A DNA stretch of 53,507 nt, taken from the NCBI GenBank assembly GCA_030430455.1, contig JAUIJB010000019.1, positions 1 through 53,507 on the forward strand. The letters run 5' to 3'. This stretch comes from Verrucomicrobiia bacterium. GTDB taxonomy: Bacteria; Verrucomicrobiota; Verrucomicrobiia; Verrucomicrobiales; Akkermansiaceae. Below, one piece after another: positions 29,888 through 38,607 of this stretch (positions are counted from its first letter, which is position 1; each line of letters opens with the position of its first letter). The notes under the pieces are model-generated. The model saw only the letters and a list, made by a program, of their open reading frames with translations, did not search any database and was not told the DNA's origin. Position numbers and translations under genes: made by a program.

Positions 29888-30421
29888 ATGAAAGTCACCA
29901 AAGTCTGCTGCCAGGGATGCGGGGCCGACCTCGATGTCGACGAGGGGATCCGCTTCGTGACCTGCAACTTCTGCGGCGCGCGGCTCGAGATCGTGCACGA
30001 CGACACGGTGACCCACTCGAGGTTGCTGGAGAAGATCGGCCGGCAGACCGACGCGATGGCGGGCGACCTCAAGGTGATCCGCCTGCAGAACGAGCTCGAG
30101 CAACTCGACCGCGAGTGGCAGGCGGACTCGCAGCGCTTCATGGTCACCGGCAAGAACGGCCAGGCGAGCGCCCCGAATCCGGTCGCGGGGATCCTCATGG
30201 CCATCGTCGGCATTGCATTCGGGATCTTCTGGATCGGCCAGACCAGCCGGATGGGGGCGCCCGCGTTCTTCCCGCTCTTCGGCTTCGTGTTCATTGCGGC
30301 CGCCGCCTTCGGCGCCTTCCGCAACCTGGCGAAGTCATCCGGGATGAATCAGGCACGCAGCGGCTACGAGAGGCGCCGGCGGCATTTGCTCGAGCAAATC
30401 GAGCGGGCCGGGGGGCGGTAG
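29888..30421 (+). CDS. Zinc-ribbon membrane protein
   Basis: A 177-residue protein. Residues 1-35 form a zinc ribbon with two Cys pairs, CCQGCGADL and CNFCGARL. A charged coiled-coil region with LEKIGRQTDAM and LQNELEQLDREW follows to about residue 85; two transmembrane helices lie at about 100-118 and 127-147; the end is basic (YERRRRHLLEQIE). Such ribbon-plus-membrane proteins are common and uncharacterised. It begins 75 bp after the methyltransferase and ends at the first fold-back element. Confidence 0.78.
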   Translation: MKVTKVCCQGCGADLDVDEGIRFVTCNFCGARLEIVHDDTVTHSRLLEKIGRQTDAMAGDLKVIRLQNELEQLDREWQADSQRFMVTGKNGQASAPNPVAGILMAIVGIAFGIFWIGQTSRMGAPAFFPLFGFVFIAAAAFGAFRNLAKSSGMNQARSGYERRRRHLLEQIERAGGR

Positions 30422-30446
30422 GGGGAATGGGGGTGTCGCGGAGTGT

Positions 30447-30768
30447 GTTGGCGGTGCGGACCGGCTGGAAAGTGCTGGCTGGGCAACCAAGCAGCCGGGG
30501 AGAGGTGGCGGAGTGCAGGAAATAGGTCCTATGGGTCCTATAGGACCTATAAGAGCATCTCCCGGACTCCGCAGTGTCGGTCCTGGCGTTGCGAAGACGG
30601 GTGGGGCGGGAGCTTGCTTTCCGGAGTCGTCCTAAACTGAAGGGTGAGGCGCAGCCTCACGCCCTATCGGTCCCATAGGTCCTATCGGTCTTATGCCCTG
30701 CGCCCCGCCTGCTCTTGCAGCCGCTTGGTTGCCTGGCCGGCGCTTTCCAGCCGGTCCGAGTCGCCAAC
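30447..30768. repeat. TAGGTCC fold-back element, copy 1 (core 30520-30709)
   Basis: A 322-bp element between two convergent stop codons. Terminal arms of about 83 bp are imperfect inverted repeats: GGACCGGCTGGAAAG near 30459 against CTTTCCAGCCGGTCC near 30742-30757, with GGCAACCAAGC against GCTTGGTTGCC further in. The 190-nt core begins AATAGGTCCTATGGGTCC, contains GTGAGGCGCAGCCTCAC and ends with TTATGCCCTGCGCCCCGCC. No ORF is preserved among copies. Copies 2 and 3 lie at 41848 and 50740. It could be a MITE or a structured RNA. Confidence 0.88.
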
Positions 30769-30856
30769 CGGCTGCGTCACCACCAGTTCTTGGAGCTCCG
30801 CCACCGATCTCCCAGCTGCTCCTCACCCAACCGGCCCCGCGGCCCCCTGCAAGGAA

Positions 30857-30887
30857 CAGGCCCCGGGGCTTTCACCTCCGGGGCCTG
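30857..30887 (-). terminator. Hairpin after the low-complexity TPR gene
   Basis: A perfect 10-bp stem CAGGCCCCGG / CCGGGGCCTG, 31 bp downstream of the stop codon on the minus strand, followed in that direction by TTCCTT. Likely intrinsic terminator, with only a weak T-tract. Confidence 0.65.
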
Positions 30888-30917
30888 CTGCGGGGTTTCG
30901 GGTTTCCTGGGGAATCG

Positions 30918-33017
30918 CTACTGCTTCTTGAAGTCGAGGCCGGGATCGCCCGGTGGGCCGCCGGCGAGGATGAACTTCATCTCGTTGTCCTCGGGCAGGT
31001 CGACCGCCGCGACCATCTGCGACTCGTCGGCGTCGAGGACCAGCAGGCCGTTGTCGTTCATGCTGAAGTCGCCGTCGAAGCCGGAGCTGTCCGAGCCCCG
31101 GGCAAAGGTCCAGGAGAACTTGCCGTCGTCCTTCATCTCGAGGGTGATCTTGCCGTCATCCCCCTTGTCCGAGACCCACGTGCCGGTGAGTTGCTCGACC
31201 GGGACCGGCTCCGGGGCGGGGACCTCGCTGTCCTCGTCGGCGGGTTCCTCTTCCTCGGCCTCCTCGCCGTCACCGGTGGTGGCGTCGAGCAGGTCGGCCA
31301 TCTGCTTGGAGATGCTGTCGGCCGGCTGGAGCTCGGAGGCCCGGGCGAACTGCGCCTGTGCCTCCTCGATGTGGCCGCAGACCATGTAGTGGTAGCCGAG
31401 CAGGAAGTGGGCGGCGGCGTCGTCGGGCTTCGACTCGCTGAACTCCTCGAGCTTCTGCAGTTGGTCGGTGTAGGTGTCCTGCGAGGGGTAGAGCGTGATC
31501 ATGGTCGTCCAGTCCCAGCCGGGGCCGCCGGCGAGCAGCGGGTTGATGACCCCCGCGGCCTCGCCGTACTTGCCGAGGGCGAAGAGGATCAGCGCGCGGT
31601 ACTCGTGCAGGGCGCCGTCGCCCGGCGAGGCGGCGACCGCCTCGTTGCAGGCCTCGAGCGACTTGACGTAGTTGCCTTCCTTGAAGGCCTCCTGCGACTG
31701 GGTGATGAAGCTCTCCGACTGCTCGGCCATCTTCTCGGCGGCGTCCTCGTCCTCGGGCGCGGTCTCGGCGGCGACGACCGTGATCGGCTGCGAGTAGGTC
31801 ACCTGCGATCCGCTCGAGGTCGGCACCGGCTGGGTCGGGTAGGGGTTCGAGTAGGTGTTGTAGCCGCTGTCGAAGACGAGCTTGCCGATGCCCCAGCCGA
31901 CCAGGCCCCAGCCGATCATCTCGCCCGTGCTCGGGCCGCTGTAGTAGCCCGGGAAATAGTGGTAGTGGTTCACATACGGGCGGTAGCGGCCGTAGTAGCG
32001 GCGGTTCCAGCCATAGTTCCAGCTGCCGCCGTACCAGGGCCGGGTCGCCGGGCGGTTCCACCAGGGATTGTAGCCCCAGGCGCGCCGGTTGGTCGACCAG
32101 TTGACGTTGCGCTGGAAGTTGTTGTTGATGTTCACCACCCGGTTGCCCGAGCCGATGTTGCCGGTGTTCCACCAGTTGTTGTTGGGGCGGTTGCCCGGGC
32201 GGCTTCCGGGCCGGTTCCCCGGCCGGTTGTCGAAGTTCGGCCGCTTGATCGGGCGGGTGTTCTGGCCGGGCCGGTTGCCGAGGCCGGGCCGGTTGCCTTG
32301 TCCGGGTCGGTTGCCGACCCCCGGGCGATTGCCTTGTCCGGGTCGGTTGCCGACCCCCGGGCGATTGCCTTGTCCGGGTCGGTTGCCGGCTCCCGGTCGG
32401 TTGCCCTGGCCGGGACGGTCGCCAACTCCCGGACGATTCCCTTGTCCCGGGCGGTTGCCGGCACCGGGCCGATTGCCTTGTCCCGGACGGTTGCCGGCGC
32501 CGGGGCGGTTGCCGGGGAGCGGCATCGGCTTGGCCGGTTGCTTTGGATAGCTCACGTTGCCCGGACGGGTCGAGGGACGCGCCGAGGGCTTGGTGGGCCG
32601 GGTGGCCGGGCGATTGCTCGGCAGGGTCGGCTTGGCCTCCGGACGGGTCTGCGGACGGGTCTGAGGACGGGTCTGAGGACGGGTCTGCGGACGGGTCTGC
32701 GGGCGGGTCTGTGGGCGGGCCTGTGGCTTGGTTGTTGGCCTGGTTTTCGGCCGCTGGACCTGGGGTCGTTGCACCTTGGGGCGAGCCTGGCGGGTGCTGC
32801 TTCCGGTGAAGGCGTTGCGGTTGACCTTGCGGCTCTGGGGCTTGGCGCGGCTGACCTGGCGGGCGGGTGCGCGGGACACGCTGCGGGCGCCGCCGCCGCC
32901 GCGTGCGGCACTGCGGTTGCCGCCACCGCCGCCGCCGAAGCCGCGCGCCATGGCTTCGGAGCCGACGAGGGTGGCGAGAAGAAGCTGGATCAGGGCAAAC
33001 TTGAGAATGGTTTTCAT
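30918..33017 (-). CDS. Secreted Arg-Pro-rich low-complexity protein with TPR-like and C-terminal domains
   Basis: A 699-residue exported protein. Signal peptide about 1-24 (LIQLLLATLVGSEAMA), a Gly/Arg region, then six TRPQ tetrads, then about 13 copies of a GNRPGQ/GNRPGA hexad (residues about 165-245), an Asn/Trp/Tyr-rich patch with NYGWNRRYYGRYR, a hydrophobic Gly zipper (GWGLVGWGIGKL), two or more TPR-like repeats at about 445-575, and a final domain (GTWVSDKGDDGKITLEMKDD). It is strongly basic in the first half and acidic in the second. The start at 33017 is fixed by the signal peptide. Possibly surface or matrix protein; the function is unknown. Forms an operon with the NTF2-like gene 20 bp upstream. 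Confidence 0.82.
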   Translation of the reverse strand: MKTILKFALIQLLLATLVGSEAMARGFGGGGGGNRSAARGGGGARSVSRAPARQVSRAKPQSRKVNRNAFTGSSTRQARPKVQRPQVQRPKTRPTTKPQARPQTRPQTRPQTRPQTRPQTRPQTRPEAKPTLPSNRPATRPTKPSARPSTRPGNVSYPKQPAKPMPLPGNRPGAGNRPGQGNRPGAGNRPGQGNRPGVGDRPGQGNRPGAGNRPGQGNRPGVGNRPGQGNRPGVGNRPGQGNRPGLGNRPGQNTRPIKRPNFDNRPGNRPGSRPGNRPNNNWWNTGNIGSGNRVVNINNNFQRNVNWSTNRRAWGYNPWWNRPATRPWYGGSWNYGWNRRYYGRYRPYVNHYHYFPGYYSGPSTGEMIGWGLVGWGIGKLVFDSGYNTYSNPYPTQPVPTSSGSQVTYSQPITVVAAETAPEDEDAAEKMAEQSESFITQSQEAFKEGNYVKSLEACNEAVAASPGDGALHEYRALILFALGKYGEAAGVINPLLAGGPGWDWTTMITLYPSQDTYTDQLQKLEEFSESKPDDAAAHFLLGYHYMVCGHIEEAQAQFARASELQPADSISKQMADLLDATTGDGEEAEEEEPADEDSEVPAPEPVPVEQLTGTWVSDKGDDGKITLEMKDDGKFSWTFARGSDSSGFDGDFSMNDNGLLVLDADESQMVAAVDLPEDNEMKFILAGGPPGDPGLDFKKQ

Positions 33018-33037
33018 GGCTGGCTGGAGTCGGGGGT

Positions 33038-34024
33038 TCATTCGGAGGTGGCCGCGGCCTTCGGGGCGGGCGGTCGCTTGACGACCTTGAGGGTGGCTTC
33101 CGGCAGGACCTCGTCGCCGATGACCTTGTCGCGCGTGGTCCAGGTGAAGCTCTGGCCGTCGTCGCCGAGCTCGAGGAGGATCGTGCCGCGCTGGGGCTCG
33201 CCGTCGGCGGTGACCCCGAGCGAGCGGATCAGGTAGCGGTCGGCCTCGGCCTCGGTCCACTCGTTGAAGCTGAACCCTCCCTGGGCATCGAAGTGCCAGG
33301 AAACGTAGCCGTCGCGCCGTGGATCCCAGCCGATTCGAAGCGTCGATGCGGTGCTCTCGACACCCGACTCCTCGGTCAGCGCACGGGCATCGATGTAGGG
33401 GCCGTCGTCGCTCCAGTTGAACGCGATGTAGGTCCGGCTGCCGTCGTTCTCGATCAGCCAGTCGCCGACGATCCAGTCGAGGCCGAGGAGCTTCTCGTCG
33501 GGCAGCGCGGTGTCGTCCTTCTCGCCGCGGACGGTGGCGGCGAGCCAGGATCCGTCCTGCTGCTGGACCAGCACCGCACTGTAGCCGTGGGAGCTGACTT
33601 CGCCATCGTTGGCGGTGAGGTGGAAGACGCCGTTCTCGATGGCGATCGACGGCGCGGCGAAGTGGACCTCGCCGGCCTCGACGGCCGCCACGGGGGCCCC
33701 GTCGCCCGCCTCTTCGAAGAGACCGGCGTAGTATTCCTCGATGACCTCGCGGCCGGTGAGGATCTCGCCGCTCGAGAGGGTGAGTTCGCCGTCGGGCAGG
33801 TAGGTGGCCGCGATGGCGGCGGCGTCGCGCTGGTTGAAGGCCTCGACGAGGGACTGCGCCGCCTTTTCGAGCGCGGCGAGCCTGGCGTCGTCGGTGGACC
33901 CGGCGGGCGAGGACTCATCCGCGGTTGATGACTCTTCCCGGGAGGAATCCGCCTGGGCGAGGCACGGCAGGGCCGCGGCGACCGAGAGGCCGAGCAAGGT
34001 CGGCACGAAGGACCGGTGTTTCAT
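33038..34024 (-). CDS. Secreted SnoaL/NTF2-like protein
   Basis: A 328-residue protein with a signal peptide (residues 1-25, LLGLSVAAALPCLAQA), a short Ser/Glu linker and an NTF2-like domain at about 50-165: LVEAFNQRDAAAIAATYLPDGELTLSSGEILTGREVIEEYY is the classical SgcJ/SnoaL start. The second half (DWIVGDWLIENDGSRTYIAF, later YLIRSLGVTADG) looks like a beta-barrel lipocalin-type or DUF1579-like region. Catalytic assignment is not possible. Its stop is 20 bp before the TPR gene, so both are exported products of one operon. Confidence 0.82.
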   Translation of the reverse strand: MKHRSFVPTLLGLSVAAALPCLAQADSSREESSTADESSPAGSTDDARLAALEKAAQSLVEAFNQRDAAAIAATYLPDGELTLSSGEILTGREVIEEYYAGLFEEAGDGAPVAAVEAGEVHFAAPSIAIENGVFHLTANDGEVSSHGYSAVLVQQQDGSWLAATVRGEKDDTALPDEKLLGLDWIVGDWLIENDGSRTYIAFNWSDDGPYIDARALTEESGVESTASTLRIGWDPRRDGYVSWHFDAQGGFSFNEWTEAEADRYLIRSLGVTADGEPQRGTILLELGDDGQSFTWTTRDKVIGDEVLPEATLKVVKRPPAPKAAATSE

Positions 34025-34115
34025 AATGGGACCCGTAGTCTATCCACCAGATCCCAAGCTTGGACAAGGCGGAATTCCCCCTTGGCGCACCAACTGACGA
34101 GTTTGCCATCGGGGC

Positions 34116-35048
34116 TCAGGGCAGGGTCGTCCGCAACACGGTCGCCGCTCCCTCGGCCACCAGTCCGCCGGCGCCGCGTGGCAGGAGGAAGAAGTCGCCC
34201 TTTTCGAAGGCCGGGCCATCGGGGGTCGAGACCCGACCCTCGGCGATCGAGATGATCGAGAAGCGCCGCGCATCGGGATTGCTGAAGCCCTCGCCTTCAG
34301 TGAGTTCGAGCTTCTCGACCCGGAAGTGCCCGCATTCGGCGATGACGGTGCCGTCCGGCCGGTCCATGCCGGGTTCGTAGTCGTTGAAGTCGATGCTGCG
34401 CAGCGACTCCTCGACGTGCAGCTGGCGCGGCTTGCCGTCGAGGCCCATGCGGTTCCAGTCGAACACCCGGTAGGTGGTGTCGGAGTTCTGCTGGATCTCG
34501 TGGATGAGGAATCCGCCGCCGATCGCGTGGAGCCGGCCCGAGGGAATGAAGATCGACTCGCCGGTGGCGGGGCGGATGGCGTGGACGACCTCCGCCACGC
34601 TGCCGGCGCGGATGGCGGTCTCGAATTCCTCGCGGGTGATGCCGGCCCTGAGGCCGACGTAGAGGGTCGCGCCGGGATCGGCATCGGCGATGTACCACAT
34701 CTCGGTCTTCGGCTCGCCGCCGAGGGCCGGGGCGATGGCGGCCGGCGGGTGGACCTGGATCGAGAGGTCGTCGCGGGCGTCGAGGACCTTGATCAGCAGC
34801 GGGAAGCGCGGCGTGTCGGGCATCCCGGCGCCGAAGATCTCGTCACGGCGGGTGGTCCACAGCTCGTGCAGGCTGGTGCCGGCGAGGGGGCCGTCGGCGA
34901 CGATCGACTGCTCGTCCTCGCGGTCGACGATTTCCCAGGACTCGCCGTAGGGCGCGGCGTCGGGGAGCTGGCGGCCGTACTGGCGCTCGAGCTCGCGCCC
35001 GCCCCAGACGCGCTGCATGTAGAGGGGGGTGAAACGGAGGGGGTCCAT
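34116..35048 (-). CDS. manA: Mannose-6-phosphate isomerase, class I-like
   Basis: A 310-residue cupin enzyme interconverting mannose-6-phosphate and fructose-6-phosphate. Family features: RVWGGRELERQYG, GESWEIVDRE, zinc ligands in LSIQVHPP (Gln, His), KTEMWYIAD (Glu) and IFIPSGRLHAIGGGFLIHEIQ (His), and VFDWNRMGLDGKPR. It is the short form found in Bacillus and many other bacteria. The chosen ATG at 35048 has no Shine-Dalgarno (GCCGCC before it). Divergent from the mechanosensitive channel gene. Confidence 0.94.
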   Translation of the reverse strand: MDPLRFTPLYMQRVWGGRELERQYGRQLPDAAPYGESWEIVDREDEQSIVADGPLAGTSLHELWTTRRDEIFGAGMPDTPRFPLLIKVLDARDDLSIQVHPPAAIAPALGGEPKTEMWYIADADPGATLYVGLRAGITREEFETAIRAGSVAEVVHAIRPATGESIFIPSGRLHAIGGGFLIHEIQQNSDTTYRVFDWNRMGLDGKPRQLHVEESLRSIDFNDYEPGMDRPDGTVIAECGHFRVEKLELTEGEGFSNPDARRFSIISIAEGRVSTPDGPAFEKGDFFLLPRGAGGLVAEGAATVLRTTLP

Positions 35049-35181
35049 GGCGGCGAGCATGGACCAGACCGGGCGATAGGTCGATCCCGGCATCGCGCGG
35101 GAGTGGGGTGGGCGGCCGGGCCCGGCGAGGAGTGCTCCGGGGAGACTTGCCAAGCTGGCGAGCGGTTCCATCATCCCCGCG

Positions 35182-38100
35182 ATGAGATGCCTCCCGACCC
35201 TCGCCATCGGCCTGCTGCTGGTGCTTGCCACGCGGCTGGCCGGGCAGGAGGCGGCGCCGTCGGCGGGGCCGCTGCTCGAGCCGGGCGAGGTCGAGGCGCA
35301 GCTCGAGGCCCTCGAGGGCTCGTCGCTGGACGACGTGGTCAAGGGGACGATCCGGCCCGGCTTGCAGGCTGCCTCGGAGGCGCTGGAGAGGGCGCGGGGC
35401 TTCCGCGAGGTCGAGGAAGAGGCGCGGCGCGTGCTCGACGAGGCGCCGGCGGCGATCGAGAAACTCGGCGAGCAGGCTGCGGAGCTTGGCGACGCCACCG
35501 AGGCCGCCCCGCCGGAAATCCCGCAGGCGCTCGACGAGCAGCGCGAGGCGCTCGAGGAAGCCCGCGCCGAGGTCGCCAGCCTCGAGTCCGAACTTTCCCA
35601 GGCCGAGGACGAGCTCGCCCGCGTGCGCGGGCGCCCGGTGCAGGTGGCCGAGCGGCTGCCGGCGGCCCGCAGCGAGCTGAGCCAGGGCAAGCTGCCAACG
35701 CGCCCCGACGCGGCGGAGGTGCCCTCCAGGGAAATGGCCGAGTGGATGCAGCAGGCGGCGGAGCGCCAGGCGCTCGAGGCGGAGGTGGCGATGCTCGAGC
35801 AGGAGCAACGCAGCCAGAGCCTGCGCGAACGCTTGGCGGTGGCGCGGCGCGACCTGCTCTCCGCGCGGCTCAAGCGTGCCCGTCCCGACCTCGAGGCCCG
35901 CGAGGCGGCGTTTCGCGAGCGCCAGGCCAATGAGGCCGACGCGATCCGCGCACGGATCGACCAGCTCGCCGCGCAGGTCCCGGAGGAAGAGAAAGTCACC
36001 GAAATGATCGCCGAAGTGCGGGAGCTGGCCGACGACTACCGCTCGTCGACGGGGAACCTCGGCGACTTCCGTGATGCGCGCGAGGCGGCGACCACCACCC
36101 GCGGGCGCCTCACCGCCGACTTCGCGCGGCTGCGGCGGCAGTTCGAACTGGGCGGGCTCGAAGCGGGCGCGGCCCAGGTGCTTTTCGAGGAGCGGCGGCG
36201 GCTTCCCAATGCCCAGCGCTACCGCTATGAGATCCGCGATCGGCAGCAGCAACTGACGTCCCTGCGGATCGCCGAGCTGCGTGCCGAGAACCTGCTCGCC
36301 AACCACGATGAATTTGCCGCCAGCTTCGGCCCCACGCCCGTCGGGCCGCTGGGCGAGCTGCTCGAGTTGCGCCGCGAGCTGCTCGGCAACCTGACCGAAA
36401 GCCGCCGCGCCGAGGTGCGTGAGCTCGCGGCCCTCGACAGCGAACAACGCATGCTCGGGGACCTGGTGGAAGAGCTCGAGGAGTTTCTCCGCAGCAACCT
36501 GTTCTGGGCCCGCAGCACCGGCAACATGAGCGGACAAACCCTGCGCAACCTGCCCGGCTCGCTGCGCTGGTTCTTCAGCGCGGAGCATTTCAAGGGGGCA
36601 GTGGATGCCCTTGGTCGCAGCATCGGGCGTCACCCGTTCCTCGCCGGCCTCACCATCCTGGTGGTGGTCGCCCTGATGTTGGCACGGCAGCGATTGGTGG
36701 CCCGCCTCAAGGAGGAGGGCCGTCTGACCCGGCGGATATCGACCGATTCCTATGCCTGTTCGATGCGCGCCCTGCTGGTCACCATCCTGCTGGCGGTGCC
36801 CTTGCCCCTGCTGGTGGGAATGGCCGGGTTCGGCCTGCTGCGCGACCCGGTGGTGGACGGCTGGGGGCGAGGCCTGGGGGGTGGAATGGTGGTGACGGGA
36901 GTGATCCTCTTCTTCCACTTCCTGTTTCGCGGTGTCGTCCGCGATGGTGGCCTGGGCCCCGATCATTTCCGCTGGGCCGAGCGGGCGATCCGGAGCACGC
37001 GGCATGTGCTGGACCGGGTGGTCTGGGTCTTCATCCCGGCCTTGCTGATCGCCGCGGCGAGCGTCCTCGACACCGGCAACCTGGCCTTCGAAAGTCTCGG
37101 CCGCATCGTCCTCATGCTCTCGCTCGCGGTGATCGCGGTGGTCTTCGGCCACGGGATGCGGCGGGCATGGAGTGCGATGAACCTCGACACCCTCGGGGCG
37201 CTGCGACCGCTGATGGTGATCCTGCTCGGGTTGCTGGTCGTCGTTCCCGCCCTCCTCGTCTTGTTCGCTGCCGGCGGCTGGATCAACACGGCGGTGTCCC
37301 TGAGCCTCGTCTTCCTCGGCGCGGTGGCGATCGCCATCCTGGGATGGATCACCTATGGGCTCGTCCTGCGCTGGTTCATGATCAAGGAGCGCCGGCTCGC
37401 CGTCGAGCAGGTGATCCGCGAGCGCAAGGCCCGCCGTGAGGCGGCTGCCGAGGCGGACTCCGACACGGCGGGCGAGAGCGAGATGCCGCCTGTGAACGAG
37501 GACGAGGTGAAGCTCGACCTCGACACGGTCGGCCAGCAGACCCGCCGGCTGCTCACCTCGCTCGCCGCTGCTGCGACCCTCGTGGGCATCTGGGCCTATG
37601 CTTCGGCGATGATCCCGGAGTCGACCCAAGCGCAGCAGGGCACCGAGGTTCCGGCCTGGGTGCCCTGGATCAAGGCCGGTCTGGTGATCTGGATCGGCAC
37701 GACCGTCATCCGCAACCTGCCGGGCCTGCTTGAGCTGGCGGGCCTGCGGCGGGCGGCTCCCGATTCCGGCACGCGCTTTGCCATCGCCACGATCGCCCAG
37801 TATGCCGCCACGGCCCTCATCGCCGTGCTGGTGATGCAGATCGTCGACCTCGACCTCGCCCAGTTCGGCTGGATCGCGGCGGCCCTCAGTGTCGGCCTCG
37901 GCTTCGGCCTGCAGGAGGTGGTCGCCAACTTCGTCTGCGGCATCATCCTGCTGTTCGAGCGGCCGATCCGGGTCGGCGACGTGGTGGTGGTCGACAACGT
38001 CAGCGGCACCGTCGCCAAAATCCGCATGCGCGCGACGACCATCACCAACTGGGACCGCGAGGACTACGTCGTGCCCAACAAGAACTTCATCACCGGCTCG

Positions 38101-38505
38101 CTGCTCAACTGCACCCTGAGCAGCAAGGTGAACCGGGTGAACCTGCCGGTCGGCATCGCCTACGGCAGCGACGTCGCCCGCGCCCTCGAGATCCTCCGCG
38201 AAGTCGCCGAGGAGCACCCGCTGGTGATGGACGAGCCCAGCCCCTTCGCCACCTTCGAGGCCTTCGGCGACAGCAGCCTGAACCTGATGCTGCGCTGCTA
38301 CCTGCCCGACCGCGACAACCGGCTCGGCGTGATCACCGACCTCCACCGCGAGATCGACCGGCGCTACCGCGAGGCCGAAATCGAGATTCCCTTCCCGCAG
38401 CGCGACCTCCACCTGCGCAGCGCCGAGGCGCTGGTCCGCATTTCCGGGGAAGCGAGGGAAGCCGGGGACACAGCGGAGACCCCGCAAGGCGGGGAAAAGG
38501 GCTGA
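35182..38505 (+). CDS. Large mechanosensitive channel of MscS family (MscK/YbiO-type)
   Basis: A 1107-residue membrane protein. Signal peptide residues 1-21, then a long periplasmic coiled-coil region (about 40-460, MscS porin-like domain), about 11 transmembrane helices from 475 to 900, and the MscS core: the pore helix and hallmark LGFGLQEVVANFVCGIILLF at about 905-925, the beta domain FERPIRVGDVVVVDNVSG, and the C-terminal domain with DLHREIDRRYREAEIEIPFPQ. The conserved DREDYVVPNKNFITG is present. It opens under membrane tension to release solutes on osmotic downshock. There is an acidic linker at about 755-775. FtsK follows 102 bp later. Confidence 0.93.
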   Translation: MRCLPTLAIGLLLVLATRLAGQEAAPSAGPLLEPGEVEAQLEALEGSSLDDVVKGTIRPGLQAASEALERARGFREVEEEARRVLDEAPAAIEKLGEQAAELGDATEAAPPEIPQALDEQREALEEARAEVASLESELSQAEDELARVRGRPVQVAERLPAARSELSQGKLPTRPDAAEVPSREMAEWMQQAAERQALEAEVAMLEQEQRSQSLRERLAVARRDLLSARLKRARPDLEAREAAFRERQANEADAIRARIDQLAAQVPEEEKVTEMIAEVRELADDYRSSTGNLGDFRDAREAATTTRGRLTADFARLRRQFELGGLEAGAAQVLFEERRRLPNAQRYRYEIRDRQQQLTSLRIAELRAENLLANHDEFAASFGPTPVGPLGELLELRRELLGNLTESRRAEVRELAALDSEQRMLGDLVEELEEFLRSNLFWARSTGNMSGQTLRNLPGSLRWFFSAEHFKGAVDALGRSIGRHPFLAGLTILVVVALMLARQRLVARLKEEGRLTRRISTDSYACSMRALLVTILLAVPLPLLVGMAGFGLLRDPVVDGWGRGLGGGMVVTGVILFFHFLFRGVVRDGGLGPDHFRWAERAIRSTRHVLDRVVWVFIPALLIAAASVLDTGNLAFESLGRIVLMLSLAVIAVVFGHGMRRAWSAMNLDTLGALRPLMVILLGLLVVVPALLVLFAAGGWINTAVSLSLVFLGAVAIAILGWITYGLVLRWFMIKERRLAVEQVIRERKARREAAAEADSDTAGESEMPPVNEDEVKLDLDTVGQQTRRLLTSLAAAATLVGIWAYASAMIPESTQAQQGTEVPAWVPWIKAGLVIWIGTTVIRNLPGLLELAGLRRAAPDSGTRFAIATIAQYAATALIAVLVMQIVDLDLAQFGWIAAALSVGLGFGLQEVVANFVCGIILLFERPIRVGDVVVVDNVSGTVAKIRMRATTITNWDREDYVVPNKNFITGSLLNCTLSSKVNRVNLPVGIAYGSDVARALEILREVAEEHPLVMDEPSPFATFEAFGDSSLNLMLRCYLPDRDNRLGVITDLHREIDRRYREAEIEIPFPQRDLHLRSAEALVRISGEAREAGDTAETPQGGEKG

Positions 38506-38607
38506 TTTCCTTTGGATTTCCTGATTTTTTGAACTCCGAAATCAATCTTGCCGTTTCGGGGTGCTGCGGGGAGACTCGGCGGCGGCATTCTCAGGGCTGA
38601 TGGCGTG

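Noticed and set aside
30693..33236. 847-codon plus-strand ORF opposite the Arg-Pro-rich gene
   Set aside because: Produced by the GC-rich repeats on the other strand; the minus strand has a signal peptide, TPR-like repeats and a terminator.
34843..38487. 1214-codon minus-strand ORF opposite the mechanosensitive channel gene
   Set aside because: Shadow frame, rich in His, Asp, Gln and Arg with no domain, against an unmistakable MscS protein on the plus strand.
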